The notes below the pieces were generated by a model, which did not search any database, was not told the origin of the DNA, and saw only the letters and a list, made by a program, of their open reading frames with translations. A program made the translations under genes and the position numbers. From Limnobacter sp. MED105 (GTDB taxonomy: Bacteria; Pseudomonadota; Gammaproteobacteria; Burkholderiales; Burkholderiaceae_B): a DNA stretch of 64,000 bases. Location: contig NZ_ABCT01000001.1 of NCBI RefSeq assembly GCF_000170915.1, positions 186,001-250,000 of the forward strand, read 5' to 3'. How positions within the stretch are numbered: position 1 is the first letter of the stretch; the number at the start of each line of letters is the position of its first letter. Below, one piece after another: positions 17,033-25,224 of this stretch.

Positions 17033-17434
17033 ATGCTCAACACCCTACACATCACCACATTCATCAATCGCACCCCGCCTGATGTATACGCTTTCGCCTC
17101 AAACCCCGAAAACCTTCCCTCTTGGGCGGCAGGCCTGGCCCGCACTGAAGTAACAAAACAAGGTGATGCCTGGGTGGCTGAAGCCCCATTCGGCAAAGTG
17201 AGAATCACATTCGCGCCAGCCAACAACTTCGGTGTGCTGGATCACGATGTGCAGCTTGAGTCGGGCGTGGTGGTGCACAACCCCATGCGAGTGGTGCTCA
17301 ATGGTGAGGGCAGCGAATTGACCTTCACTTTGTTTCAGCAACCGGGTATGTCGCAGCAGCAATTCGAGGAAGACGCCCAAGCGGTAGCACATGACTTGCA
17401 CACTTTGAAAACACTTCTCGAATCTGAAAGCTGA
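17033..17434 (+). CDS. SRPBCC-fold protein (polyketide cyclase/START-like)
   Basis: A 133-aa protein with a helix-grip pattern. An N-terminal strand with TPPDVYAFASNPENLPSWA matches the SRPBCC opening, and a C-terminal amphipathic helix (QQFEEDAQAVAHDLHTLKTLLES) closes the cavity. The family binds hydrophobic ligands and no specific substrate can be named. It is the first chromosomal gene after the att fragment. Its stop overlaps the next start as TGATG, so it is co-translated with the AlkD-like gene. Confidence 0.75.
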   Translation: MLNTLHITTFINRTPPDVYAFASNPENLPSWAAGLARTEVTKQGDAWVAEAPFGKVRITFAPANNFGVLDHDVQLESGVVVHNPMRVVLNGEGSELTFTLFQQPGMSQQQFEEDAQAVAHDLHTLKTLLESES

Positions 17435-18288
17435 TGCCGCCACGTCCCCCCACGGTTCCGCTGGCGCCCAACGCGATTCAAAAAGGCACGCCGCTCAAGG
17501 TGTTGATGAACCGAGAATCGATCGAGTGCCTGGCGCAGAACATTCTGTATGTGCACAAGACATTTCCGGCGAAAACATTTTGCCAGCATGCGTTGACCGA
17601 TCTTGAACCACTTGAGCTGATGCAGCGCGCGCAACACATTGCCAAATCGTTGCGCGAATTTTTACCCGGCAATTACAAGCAAGCGGTGTCCATTCTGATC
17701 GACTCCTTCACCCCGGCAGAAACCGAAGTAGGGTCCTTGGGCTTAGCAGGGTTTTTCTACATGCCACACAGTTTTTTCATTGCCGATTTCGGTTTGGACC
17801 CAAGTTACAATGGTGGCGAAGATCCATTCGATGTGTCCATGCAAGCGTTGCGTGAACTCACCATGCGTTTCACCGCTGAATTTGCCATTCGACCTTTTCT
17901 TATTGACCAACAAGAACGCACCCTGGCACAAGTTACCCAGTGGTTAAGTGACCCCAACCCGCATGTGAGGCGATTGTGTAGTGAGGGCACTCGCCCCAAG
18001 CTGCCGTGGGGAAAACGGATCCAGTCGTTTGTGGCCAATCCCCAACCCACTTTGCCCATACTCGAATACTTGAAAAATGACGAGTCGCTTTATGTGCGCC
18101 GCAGTGTGGCCAATCACCTTGGCGACATTGCCAAAGACCACCCGGAAATTGCTTTTTCTACATGCGAACGTTGGCTGCAGGCGGGTGCGTCTTCTGAATT
18201 GAAATGGGTGGTACGCCATGCAGTTCGCTACCATGCCAAGAAGGGCGATGCCAGGGCTTTGGAAATTCGGGTGAAGGCGAAGGTTTGA
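17434..18288 (+). CDS. DNA alkylation repair enzyme-like HEAT protein
   Basis: A 284-aa all-helical protein. The motifs DPNPHVRRLCSEGTRPKLPW and ESLYVRRSVANHLGDIAKDHP match the AlkD/AlkC-related DNA alkylation repair family, in which HEAT-like repeats cradle damaged DNA and release N3- or N7-alkyl bases. The first 130 residues are an extended helical region. Start and spacing are supported by the TGATG overlap with the upstream SRPBCC gene. Some members of this group lack proven glycosylase activity, so the enzyme function is probable, not certain. Confidence 0.8.
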   Translation: MPPRPPTVPLAPNAIQKGTPLKVLMNRESIECLAQNILYVHKTFPAKTFCQHALTDLEPLELMQRAQHIAKSLREFLPGNYKQAVSILIDSFTPAETEVGSLGLAGFFYMPHSFFIADFGLDPSYNGGEDPFDVSMQALRELTMRFTAEFAIRPFLIDQQERTLAQVTQWLSDPNPHVRRLCSEGTRPKLPWGKRIQSFVANPQPTLPILEYLKNDESLYVRRSVANHLGDIAKDHPEIAFSTCERWLQAGASSELKWVVRHAVRYHAKKGDARALEIRVKAKV

Positions 18289-18324
18289 ATCACGACAATC
18301 AAGCTTAAATCGAGGTATTTGTTC

Positions 18325-18732
18325 ATGCAACGGCATTCAAAAATCGCCAACAATGAGGTTCCCGCGCAGTGGGGAACATGGTCGTTTTTGGCGATTCCTG
18401 CCTTCGTTTTTTTGTTTGGTGTGGTGAGCCTGCTTTGGAATCAGCCGCTGCTGCTGGCCCTGATTTACGTGGTTGTTAGCGTTTTGACTTACATCGCTTA
18501 TGCCATGGATAAATCAGCAGCCAGGAAGGGAAAGTGGCGTACCTCTGAAAGCACCTTGCACTGGTTGTCCTTGTTGGGTGGTTGGCCCGGCGCACTTGTG
18601 GGTCAACATAGGCTCAGGCACAAGTCGAACAAGGCTCCGTTTCGGTTTGTTTTCTGGTTAACGGTATTTCTGAATGTCGCTTTGTTCCTTGTGCTGGCCT
18701 CCCCCAATGGCCAAGCGTATTGGGTATTCTGA
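18325..18732 (+). CDS. DUF1294 membrane protein
   Basis: A 135-aa integral membrane protein. It has two closely spaced hydrophobic segments (about residues 15-55), then the DUF1294 signature AMDKSAARKGKWRTSESTLH, GGWPGALVGQ and RHKSNK, and a last hydrophobic segment. The family is widespread and of unknown function, often attached to cold-shock domains; none is attached here. I chose ATG 18325 over TTG 18319 because GAGG lies nine bases upstream. Confidence 0.85.
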   Translation: MQRHSKIANNEVPAQWGTWSFLAIPAFVFLFGVVSLLWNQPLLLALIYVVVSVLTYIAYAMDKSAARKGKWRTSESTLHWLSLLGGWPGALVGQHRLRHKSNKAPFRFVFWLTVFLNVALFLVLASPNGQAYWVF

Positions 18733-18760
18733 CCGTCGATTGGAAAAAAGGCCAAACGAA

Positions 18761-19285
18761 GTGAATCACCTGCACATTCCTCTCATCAAAACAATTTTCA
18801 CGGCGGCAGACGCTCTTGACTTGCCGTTGTGGATAGGCGGTGGCTGGGCAATTGATGCCCGTTTGGGTCGAATTACGCGCGAGCACGATGACATAGATCT
18901 AACCTTTCCCGCAGACAGACAAGCAGACTTTGAGAATCTGATTCTCCAAATGGACGGGCAGATTACTGAACAAACCGACTATGGCTTCTTGGCGGTAGTT
19001 CAAGGTTTGCTTCTCGATTGTGAGCCAGCCTATTTCAACGATTCGGCGTACGAAATTGAAGACACGCCGCCCGGTTCATGCCCGATGCCAAAAGAGGGTG
19101 TGATTGATCAATTGCCCATTCGCTGCAACAGCTGGGCGGCAATACTGTGGGACTATTTCTATTACGAAGATGAAGTGCCTCGTGCGCAGTGGCCACAGAA
19201 ACATGTTTTTTCCCATGTCCTTGTTTGCGAAGCATTGGGCGATAACACCGTGATCAGTTTGAGAAAGCAGTTCGATACACGCTAA
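18761..19285 (+). CDS. ANT(2'')-like aminoglycoside nucleotidyltransferase homologue
   Basis: A 174-aa protein very close in layout to the integron resistance enzyme ANT(2'')-Ia (aadB, 177 aa). Shared stretches include LPLWIGGGWAIDARLGR, HDDIDLTFP, DYGFLA, LDCEPA, RCNSW and WDYFYY. With the GTG start at 18761, the acidic residues fall at D44, D46 and D86, which are the catalytic positions I recall for ANT(2''). ANT(2'') adenylylates the 2''-OH of gentamicin, kanamycin and tobramycin. There is no attC site, integrase or cassette context, so this is a chromosomal gene. A longer frame from 18674 overlaps DUF1294, and alignment to ANT(2'') favours the GTG. Resistance activity is inferred. Confidence 0.82.
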   Translation: MNHLHIPLIKTIFTAADALDLPLWIGGGWAIDARLGRITREHDDIDLTFPADRQADFENLILQMDGQITEQTDYGFLAVVQGLLLDCEPAYFNDSAYEIEDTPPGSCPMPKEGVIDQLPIRCNSWAAILWDYFYYEDEVPRAQWPQKHVFSHVLVCEALGDNTVISLRKQFDTR

Positions 19286-19364
19286 ATAAATTTATTTTCC
19301 AACTGTCGATTTCGCGTTGTCTCGTTCGACTATCCCGGTAGGCATAACTTTCAAGGAGATCACG

Positions 19365-19823
19365 ATGTCGAACAACACAGGTACAGTGAAGTTGCACAGG
19401 GTATTGCGCGCGCCAGCAGAGCGGGTTTACAAGGCTTTCACTGATAAAAGCGCGTTGGAATACTGGAGCCCACCTTATGGCTTCACGGGCACTATCCATG
19501 AAATGGACGTTCGCGAGGGTGGCGGTTACCGCATGTCGTTTAATAACTTCAGCACCGGCAGTAGTCATACATTCGAAGTGAACTACATTGAGCTTGTACC
19601 CAATCAACGCATTCGCCACACGGATCGCTTTAACGACGAAAGCCTTCCTGGTGAAATGGTGGTCACTGTTGACCTCAAAACTGTGGCTTGTGGTACCGAG
19701 TTACGGATTGTTCAGGAAGGAATTCCCTCAGTCATCCCTGTTGAAATGTGCTATCTGGGCTGGCAAGAATCGCTGGAGCAACTGGCCAAGTTGGTTGAGC
19801 CTGATATTCCAGATCATAGTTAA
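19365..19823 (+). CDS. SRPBCC family protein (AHSA1-like)
   Basis: A 152-aa AHSA1/CalC-type protein. It begins VKLHRVLRAPAERVYKAFTDKSALEYW, the standard family opening, continues with HEMDVREGGGYRMSF, and ends in an amphipathic helix with GWQESLEQLAKLVEP. These proteins bind small hydrophobic ligands or act as stress proteins, and no ligand can be named. The ATG at 19365 has a strong AAGGAG seven bases upstream, so the longer frame from 19317 is rejected. Confidence 0.85.
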   Translation: MSNNTGTVKLHRVLRAPAERVYKAFTDKSALEYWSPPYGFTGTIHEMDVREGGGYRMSFNNFSTGSSHTFEVNYIELVPNQRIRHTDRFNDESLPGEMVVTVDLKTVACGTELRIVQEGIPSVIPVEMCYLGWQESLEQLAKLVEPDIPDHS

Positions 19824-19902
19824 GAAAAATTGTATTTCGGCGCTTGACCCGTGTGAGGCAAGCTGGGATATTGATGATTCAAACCGATACCCCATTCCCC
19901 AC

Positions 19903-20457
19903 ATGAACAATCACTACTCCTTCATTGGTGGCCAAGAAGGCCAGTGGCGTGTTACCCGTTGCGATACCGTTGTGGGAGCGCCTATTGAGGCTGTGCCAAG
20001 GCTGAATGTGGTAAACACTGCTGCAAGCCAGCTAAGCCAGCGCGGCACCTGGATGCTTCAGGGTTTTACCAGCAATGTGCGCTATGCCGAGCGTCATGAA
20101 ATCAATCAGCTGCGCGCAAAGCAAGAGGGATTGAGCCGCCCAGCCTCGACTTGCGCTGCACTGATTCCAATCAAGAAAAATGCGCAGTGGTGGGCTTTGT
20201 CGCAAGACGAACGTCGGGCAATATTCGAGGCACAGTCCCACCACACGGAAATTGGCTTGGCCTACTTGCCTGAAATTGCCCGGCAATTGCACCACTCGCG
20301 CGATCTTGGCGAGCCCTTTGACTTTTTAACCTGGTTTGAATTCGCACCCGAGCACACCGATGCGTTTGATGAATTGCTCGTAAAATTACGCACCTCGGAA
20401 GAATGGAAGTATGTGGAACGTGAAGTCGATATTCGTTTGGTGAAGGATAGTCTGTGA
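19903..20457 (+). CDS. Chlorite dismutase-fold family protein
   Basis: About 184 aa. The segment HHTEIGLAYLPEIARQLHHSRDLGEPFDFLTWFEF resembles the C-terminal half of the Cld/HemQ-like superfamily, including a histidine that could ligate heme. WWALSQDERRAIFE fits the helix before it. Members include heme chlorite dismutases, coproheme decarboxylase and heme-free relatives. Nothing in the neighbourhood points to chlorite metabolism, so this is probably one of the small uncharacterised members. I chose ATG 19903 as the first ATG before the conserved fold, although its ribosome site is weak. Its end overlaps the next GTG start (GTGA). Confidence 0.7.
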   Translation: MNNHYSFIGGQEGQWRVTRCDTVVGAPIEAVPRLNVVNTAASQLSQRGTWMLQGFTSNVRYAERHEINQLRAKQEGLSRPASTCAALIPIKKNAQWWALSQDERRAIFEAQSHHTEIGLAYLPEIARQLHHSRDLGEPFDFLTWFEFAPEHTDAFDELLVKLRTSEEWKYVEREVDIRLVKDSL

Positions 20458-21002
20458 CAATTCAATGTGCAGTTTTTATTGCAACCAGCCTGGATGGTTT
20501 TATTGCCCGCGAAGACGGCAGCATCGACTGGTTGAATGAGGCCAATCAAGTGGTACCACCTGATGAAGATTGTGGTTATGGTCAATTCATGGCCGATGTG
20601 GATGTGTTGGTGATGGGCCGAAATACCTTTGAACAAGTGCTGACCTTCACGCCTTGGCCCTATGGTTCAACCCCGGTGGTGGTGAGCCGAAAGGGAATTG
20701 AGTTACCGGCCAGCGTACCTTCCAGCGTGTCAGTTAGCAGTGAGCGTCCTGCAGTGCTTATCGAAAGGCTTAGCCAGCAGGGTGTTAAAAAGGTGTACCT
20801 GGATGGTGGGCAAACCATTCAAAGTTTCTTGGCTGAAGGTTTGGTCAACAGCATCACGGTGACTACCATTCCAGTGTTGCTGGGCAAGGGAAAACCGTTA
20901 TTTGGCAAGTTATCGTCAGATGTAAAGTTGAAACACAAAAGCACCAAGGCTTATCCGTTTGGATTTGTGCAAAGTGAATACCTTGTTCACAGGGCAGTGT
21001 AA
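20454..21002 (+). CDS. Dihydrofolate reductase / RibD C-terminal family protein
   Basis: A 182-aa DHFR-fold protein. It begins CAVFIATSLDGFIAREDGSIDWL, the RibD_C opening, and continues with MGRNTFEQV and YLDGGQTIQSFLAEGL, the NADPH-binding part of the fold. Members of this group are NADPH-dependent reductases of unknown substrate rather than true folate enzymes. It starts with GTG overlapping the stop of the Cld-like gene (GTGA), so the two are co-translated. No ligand assignment is possible from sequence. Confidence 0.85.
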   Translation: MTIQCAVFIATSLDGFIAREDGSIDWLNEANQVVPPDEDCGYGQFMADVDVLVMGRNTFEQVLTFTPWPYGSTPVVVSRKGIELPASVPSSVSVSSERPAVLIERLSQQGVKKVYLDGGQTIQSFLAEGLVNSITVTTIPVLLGKGKPLFGKLSSDVKLKHKSTKAYPFGFVQSEYLVHRAV

Positions 21003-21023
21003 ATCGCAGTTTGTATTACAACA

Positions 21024-21509
21024 ATGCCAATCCTCCCCGACCTGCTTCAAGCCAATCTGAACATTGTTTTCTGCGGTACAGCCCCCGGCACGGTATCCGC
21101 CCAGCGCGGCGCCTATTACGCCAATGCGGGCAATGCATTTTGGCGTACCTTGTTTGAAGTGGGTTTAACGCCGCATCAGGTTTCACCGAAAGATTTCCAG
21201 GGCATCACTCAATATAAATTGGGGCTGACTGATCTCGCCAAGCAGGTATATGGTGCAGACAGTTCATTGAAAAAATCGGATTTCGGGCCTAGCCAATTGC
21301 GTGAAAAAATTCTGCACTTCAACCCTAAAATTCTGGCTTTCACCAGCAAGCGTGCCGGGCAAGAGTTTCTGGGTTGTAAAGTACAGTGCGGTTTACAGCA
21401 TGAAAAAATTGGCAACACAGTGTTGTTTGTGTTGCCATCGCCCTCTGGCCTGGCTCGAAGCCATTGGCGTATCGAACCGTGGCAGGAATTGGCGGCTTTA
21501 TGCCGGTGA
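21024..21509 (+). CDS. mug: G/U mismatch-specific uracil-DNA glycosylase
   Basis: A 161-aa protein with the Mug/TDG motifs. [25 protein letters not shown] carries the active-site region, where other Mug proteins read GxNPG. It also shows [10 protein letters not shown] and the intercalation/recognition loop LPSPSGLAR. It removes uracil and ethenocytosine opposite guanine. Here the first motif is GTAPGTVS rather than GINPG, so the catalytic Asn position is replaced by Ala or Thr as in some family branches. Activity may therefore differ from E. coli Mug. Its 3' end overlaps the convergent SDR gene by 12 bases. Confidence 0.85.
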   Translation: MPILPDLLQANLNIVFCGTAPGTVSAQRGAYYANAGNAFWRTLFEVGLTPHQVSPKDFQGITQYKLGLTDLAKQVYGADSSLKKSDFGPSQLREKILHFNPKILAFTSKRAGQEFLGCKVQCGLQHEKIGNTVLFVLPSPSGLARSHWRIEPWQELAALCR

Positions 21510-22235
21510 TGCCGTGGGGCGAACCACAATTTCACTGGTGTCTACATCGCTGGGCTGATTGATGACATGTGCGATTGCAGTTGCAATTGCCTCAGGTTTC
21601 AATGCGATTTCGCGGAAGCTTTTCATCGCTGTTGCTGCAGCGGTATCCGTAATGGTGTTGGCCAATTCCGATTCCACCACACCTGGATAAACACAGGTCA
21701 CGCGAAGGCGGTCATTCTCTTGACGCAAGCCGTCAGAGATCGCCCTGACCGCATACTTTGTGGCGCAATAAACCGCACCGGTCGGCACCACATAAAGTCC
21801 ACCAATCGAAGAAATGTTGATGATCTGTCCACTCTTCTGTTCATTCATGATCGGCAAGACAGCTGCAATCCCGTTTAGCACGCCCTTGATGTTGACATCG
21901 ATCATTTGATTCCATTCATCTGTTTTCAAAGCATTCATCGGCGAGAGCGGCATGACTCCCGCGTTGTTGACAATCACATCGACACCACCATATGTTTCAA
22001 CCGCCAGGTCAACAAGCGCCTCAAGGTCGGCCAGTTGAGTTACGTCGACTTGTTGGTATGTCACCTGACCGCCATTCCACTTCAAGTTGTCTGCAATGGA
22101 TTTGAGTCGGTCGGTCCGTCGCGCACCCATCACGATTCGATGACCTTGTTCGCTGAGTAATCTTGCCGTTGCTTCACCAATGCCGCTGCTTGCGCCGGTG
22201 ATTAAAATTGTCTTGCTTGCCAACGATTGTTGCAT
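21498..22235 (-). CDS. Short-chain dehydrogenase/reductase (SDR)
   Basis: A 245-aa classical SDR. It has the cofactor motif TGASSGIG at residues 14-21, the NNAG motif ([11 protein letters not shown]), the catalytic serine in NISSIGG, and the YCATK active-site Tyr/Lys. ARRTDRL after the second strand suggests NADP(H). It is related to the clavulanate-dehydrogenase/YdfG-like group acting on small alcohols or ketones, and the substrate is unknown. It diverges from the AraC regulator at 22409, which probably controls it. Confidence 0.9.
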   Translation of the reverse strand: MQQSLASKTILITGASSGIGEATARLLSEQGHRIVMGARRTDRLKSIADNLKWNGGQVTYQQVDVTQLADLEALVDLAVETYGGVDVIVNNAGVMPLSPMNALKTDEWNQMIDVNIKGVLNGIAAVLPIMNEQKSGQIINISSIGGLYVVPTGAVYCATKYAVRAISDGLRQENDRLRVTCVYPGVVESELANTITDTAAATAMKSFREIALKPEAIATAIAHVINQPSDVDTSEIVVRPTASPA

Positions 22236-22408
22236 CTCAGAACCCCCTGAATTAGGTTGAAAGTTGAACTTCCATAGTAAGGATTGGGCTTGATTGCGAA
22301 AATGCAGATTCCTCTTGGAGTATTGCCTAGAAGTATGTTTTTAATATTCCTACAGACTGCGAGTAATATCGTTAACCGGCAAGTGGCGCATTCGCGAAGG
22401 TGGTTGAT

Positions 22409-23317
22409 ATGACGGATGAATTATTCGGGTTGCGAGACCCTCGCATGGTGGCCATAACTCAACAATTGGCGACCACAGAGGGGTATTCTGAGTCAGCACT
22501 AAGCGGCGTTACATTCATGCGCTGCAACGGGGCATTGGCCAGAATGCCCGCGCTGTATGAGCCAAGCATCGTGATTGTGATTCAGGGTACAAAACATGGA
22601 TTTCACGATGGGAATATTTACACCTACGATGCAAATCATTACTTGGTGGTGTCTGTCCCCCTTCCGTTTGATGTTGAAACCCAGGCCACTGCAGAGAAGC
22701 CGCTTTTGGGTTTGATCATTCGTGTGGATTTTGAAATGGCCGCTGAGCTGTTACTGGATTTGAAAGAGTCCGTTGTGGATCAGGGTGAAGCGGTGCCGCC
22801 TTTGTTTGCATCCCGAATGGATGCAAAGCTGGGTGATTCAGTCTTCAGGCTACTTGAAATATTGCAGTCTCCGACCGAGTCGCGCGTGCTGGGTTCTTCT
22901 GTCATCAAAGAAATCACATACCGGGTTTTAACAGGCGAGCAGGGCAGAAGCTTGCGCCTTGCCTTTTCATCTGACAGCTATTTATCGCGGGTGGCAAAGG
23001 TATTGAAACTGATTCACTCAAACTACCATTGTGCACTCGATGTGGCTACTTTGGCTCAAGAAGCCAATATGAGCGTTCCTACATTTCATGCGCACTTCAA
23101 GTCGGTGACATCAAGCACGCCAATCCAGTACATCAAGGCAATCCGGCTGCATCAGGCCCGACTCATGATGATCAGAAAAGGCATCAGTGCTGCCCAGGTG
23201 TCGGCCATGGTGGGCTACGAAAGTCCGTCACAATTCAGTCGGGAATTCAAACGATACTTCGGCCGCACACCTGTGCAGGAAAGTCAGTACAGCCAATCCA
23301 TTTTGGCGTTGTCTTAA
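22409..23317 (+). CDS. AraC-family transcriptional regulator (cupin N-terminal type)
   Basis: A 302-aa regulator. The N-terminal AraC_N domain (YEPSIVIVIQGTKHGFHDG) has a cupin-like fold, and a C-terminal double helix-turn-helix ends with VGYESPSQFSREFKRYFGRTP. Proteins of this type often sit divergent to a short-chain dehydrogenase that they activate, as here with the SDR 173 bases away. I chose ATG 22409 over GTG 22400 because AAGG lies eight bases upstream. It converges with the secretin gene, with a two-base gap. Confidence 0.88.
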   Translation: MTDELFGLRDPRMVAITQQLATTEGYSESALSGVTFMRCNGALARMPALYEPSIVIVIQGTKHGFHDGNIYTYDANHYLVVSVPLPFDVETQATAEKPLLGLIIRVDFEMAAELLLDLKESVVDQGEAVPPLFASRMDAKLGDSVFRLLEILQSPTESRVLGSSVIKEITYRVLTGEQGRSLRLAFSSDSYLSRVAKVLKLIHSNYHCALDVATLAQEANMSVPTFHAHFKSVTSSTPIQYIKAIRLHQARLMMIRKGISAAQVSAMVGYESPSQFSREFKRYFGRTPVQESQYSQSILALS

Positions 23318-23319
23318 GC

Positions 23320-25221
23320 CTAGTAATACAAAAACTCCAAGGCTTCTTTCAATCGATCGCCTGTTGTTCTCATCCGTTCCCAACGTTCCATGGTCACATC
23401 GCCTTGCCGGAATTCGCGGAAGAAGTCGTTTGAATCAAGCTGGGTCATCACTGCTTCAATATTGCCCGGCATGCTGTTTGAAAACCCGAACTTCTCGCGC
23501 AGCATTTTCATGCGCTGATCCATCGACTGCGCCTCTTCTTGCGCCGCGCTGGAAACCTGGACTGGCGAACGGGGTGTAACCAGTATCAATACGGAACGTT
23601 GCAGGTCGTTGGTGCGTTTGTTGGAAAACAGGTATTGCAAACCGGGTACGTCTTGCAGACCTGGCACGCCATCGCGGTTGCTGGCGCTCGATTTCTCGCT
23701 CAGACCACTCAACACCAGTGTGTCGCCAAGGTTCATCACCACGTTGGCATTGGCGGTGGTTTCACCAATTTCAATTTGGTAGGCCACGCGCGGGTTTTCG
23801 GTGGTGGCATTCAGGTTGGTGCGTTGCGCTTCCACTTTCAGTTGTATGCGGCCTTGCGGTAAAAATACAGGGGTTACGGCCAGCTTGATACCAATTCTTT
23901 TTTCCAGTGGCACCACTGTGGTACCACCCTGCACACTGGTGGATACAAAACCTGCACTCAAATTCGTGCCCGAGAAAAACTCGGAAGGCAGGCCTTCGAT
24001 TGCAGCCAGAGTGGGGCGTGCCAGCACTTCGTTCAGCGAGCTGTTGGCGTTCGCGATGTTCAGTGAATACGACAGGGCGGGAATGGTCACTGCCCGTGTA
24101 ATCGCTGTGCTGACATCGGCAGGCCCGCCGTTGGTCACGGTTGAGTTGTTCACCCGGGAATAAGCGGCCACATTGCCCGCCACATTGCCCAGTTGCAGGG
24201 TGAGTGCGTTCAGCAGGTTCACGCCCTTGGATGTAGAAATCAATTCCTGGGTCGACAGCAAAATGACATCAATCAACAGCATGCGCGGGCCGCCGGCGGG
24301 GTCTTGGGCTGCGGGTGCTGCTTCAGTTGCTGAGGTTGCTGCGGCTGGCGTTTCAGTGGCAGTGTCGGGCTGAACCTCGGCGGGCGGTCGCGGCGTTGGG
24401 TAGGGAATGGCAGGCAGGTCGAATGCTTGCGCAAGTTGCTCTGGCTGCTGTTTCAACGACACCTTTTGGCTGCTGTAAAAACTTTTCCATTGCGCAACAC
24501 GGCGATCCGCGCGTTCAACTTCTGGTCCGGCATTGTTCAGGTTTTTCAACACATCACGCATCACATTGGCACGCTCGAAGTCTGCGCACGAGGCGTACAC
24601 GGCAATGCTTGAGCGAATGAATCCATGCGACAACTCTGTCGCAACCTTTCTGAATTGTGTGGCCATGGCACAGGCGGTTTTTGCATCGCCCGTAACATAT
24701 GAAGCCACCATGAGGCCGTAAATGGACACGGCACTTTCAGGCGTTAACAACAGCACTTCCGAGAATGCGCGCTTGGCTTTGTCAAACTGCTTCAGGTCCA
24801 TTTGGGCCAGGCCCAGAAACTCTTGGGCAATCCAGTTGCTGGGGTCGATGCGCAAGGCTTGTTCATAGCCTTCCATGGCCATCTCGCCTTTTTGTGTGTC
24901 GCCCTGGCGCGCTTGCAGGTGGTACACAAAACCATTCAGAGAATGCAGGTGAGAATTTCGTGGGTCAAGCTGCAAAGCCTCGTTCACGGCGAAATGTGCC
25001 TCGGGCAATTCAAGGCGTTTGATGTATTGCACCGCTTCGGTTACTTTGCTCAGCATTTCCGAATCGCGCATGTCGGTAGGCACCAGCGGTACCTCTTTCA
25101 CCATGTCAACGAAGGAACGCGCTGCGTTGTCCTGTGCGGTGGCAGGTTGTGCAATACACACAGCCAGTGCCACAGCGGTGGCCAGTTTACGAAGGCGCAT
25201 GTTGGGAATGAATGTGTTCAT
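23320..25221 (-). CDS. TPR-secretin outer-membrane protein
   Basis: A 633-aa exported protein. A signal peptide (residues 8-29, ending PATAQ) leads into TPR-like helical repeats at about 50-210. A Pro/Ala-rich linker with TATETPAAATSATEAAPAAQ follows, and then a secretin domain at about 310-560 with GDTLVLSGL and VPGLQDVPGLQYLFSNK, the conserved secretin end. Secretins form gated outer-membrane pores for type II, type III, Tad or pilus systems. No ATPase, pseudopilin or inner-membrane partner is nearby, so this is an orphan. Its ATG lies three bases after the lectin gene stop, suggesting it serves the lectin protein upstream. Confidence 0.82.
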   Translation of the reverse strand: MNTFIPNMRLRKLATAVALAVCIAQPATAQDNAARSFVDMVKEVPLVPTDMRDSEMLSKVTEAVQYIKRLELPEAHFAVNEALQLDPRNSHLHSLNGFVYHLQARQGDTQKGEMAMEGYEQALRIDPSNWIAQEFLGLAQMDLKQFDKAKRAFSEVLLLTPESAVSIYGLMVASYVTGDAKTACAMATQFRKVATELSHGFIRSSIAVYASCADFERANVMRDVLKNLNNAGPEVERADRRVAQWKSFYSSQKVSLKQQPEQLAQAFDLPAIPYPTPRPPAEVQPDTATETPAAATSATEAAPAAQDPAGGPRMLLIDVILLSTQELISTSKGVNLLNALTLQLGNVAGNVAAYSRVNNSTVTNGGPADVSTAITRAVTIPALSYSLNIANANSSLNEVLARPTLAAIEGLPSEFFSGTNLSAGFVSTSVQGGTTVVPLEKRIGIKLAVTPVFLPQGRIQLKVEAQRTNLNATTENPRVAYQIEIGETTANANVVMNLGDTLVLSGLSEKSSASNRDGVPGLQDVPGLQYLFSNKRTNDLQRSVLILVTPRSPVQVSSAAQEEAQSMDQRMKMLREKFGFSNSMPGNIEAVMTQLDSNDFFREFRQGDVTMERWERMRTTGDRLKEALEFLYY

Positions 25222-25224
25222 GAT

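Noticed and set aside
18674-19285. Aminoglycoside resistance gene as an integron cassette
   Set aside because: No attC-like inverted repeat, integrase or neighbouring cassettes are visible, and the gene lies among chromosomal genes in the same orientation with normal composition.
19588-19902. Upstream extension of the chlorite-dismutase-like gene to a 289-aa protein
   Set aside because: The extension overlaps the well-supported SRPBCC gene out of frame and shows no family similarity before 19903.
19903-20457. Functional chlorite dismutase for chlorate respiration
   Set aside because: The protein belongs to a small uncharacterised branch, and no chlorate reductase, cytochrome or mobile context is next to it.
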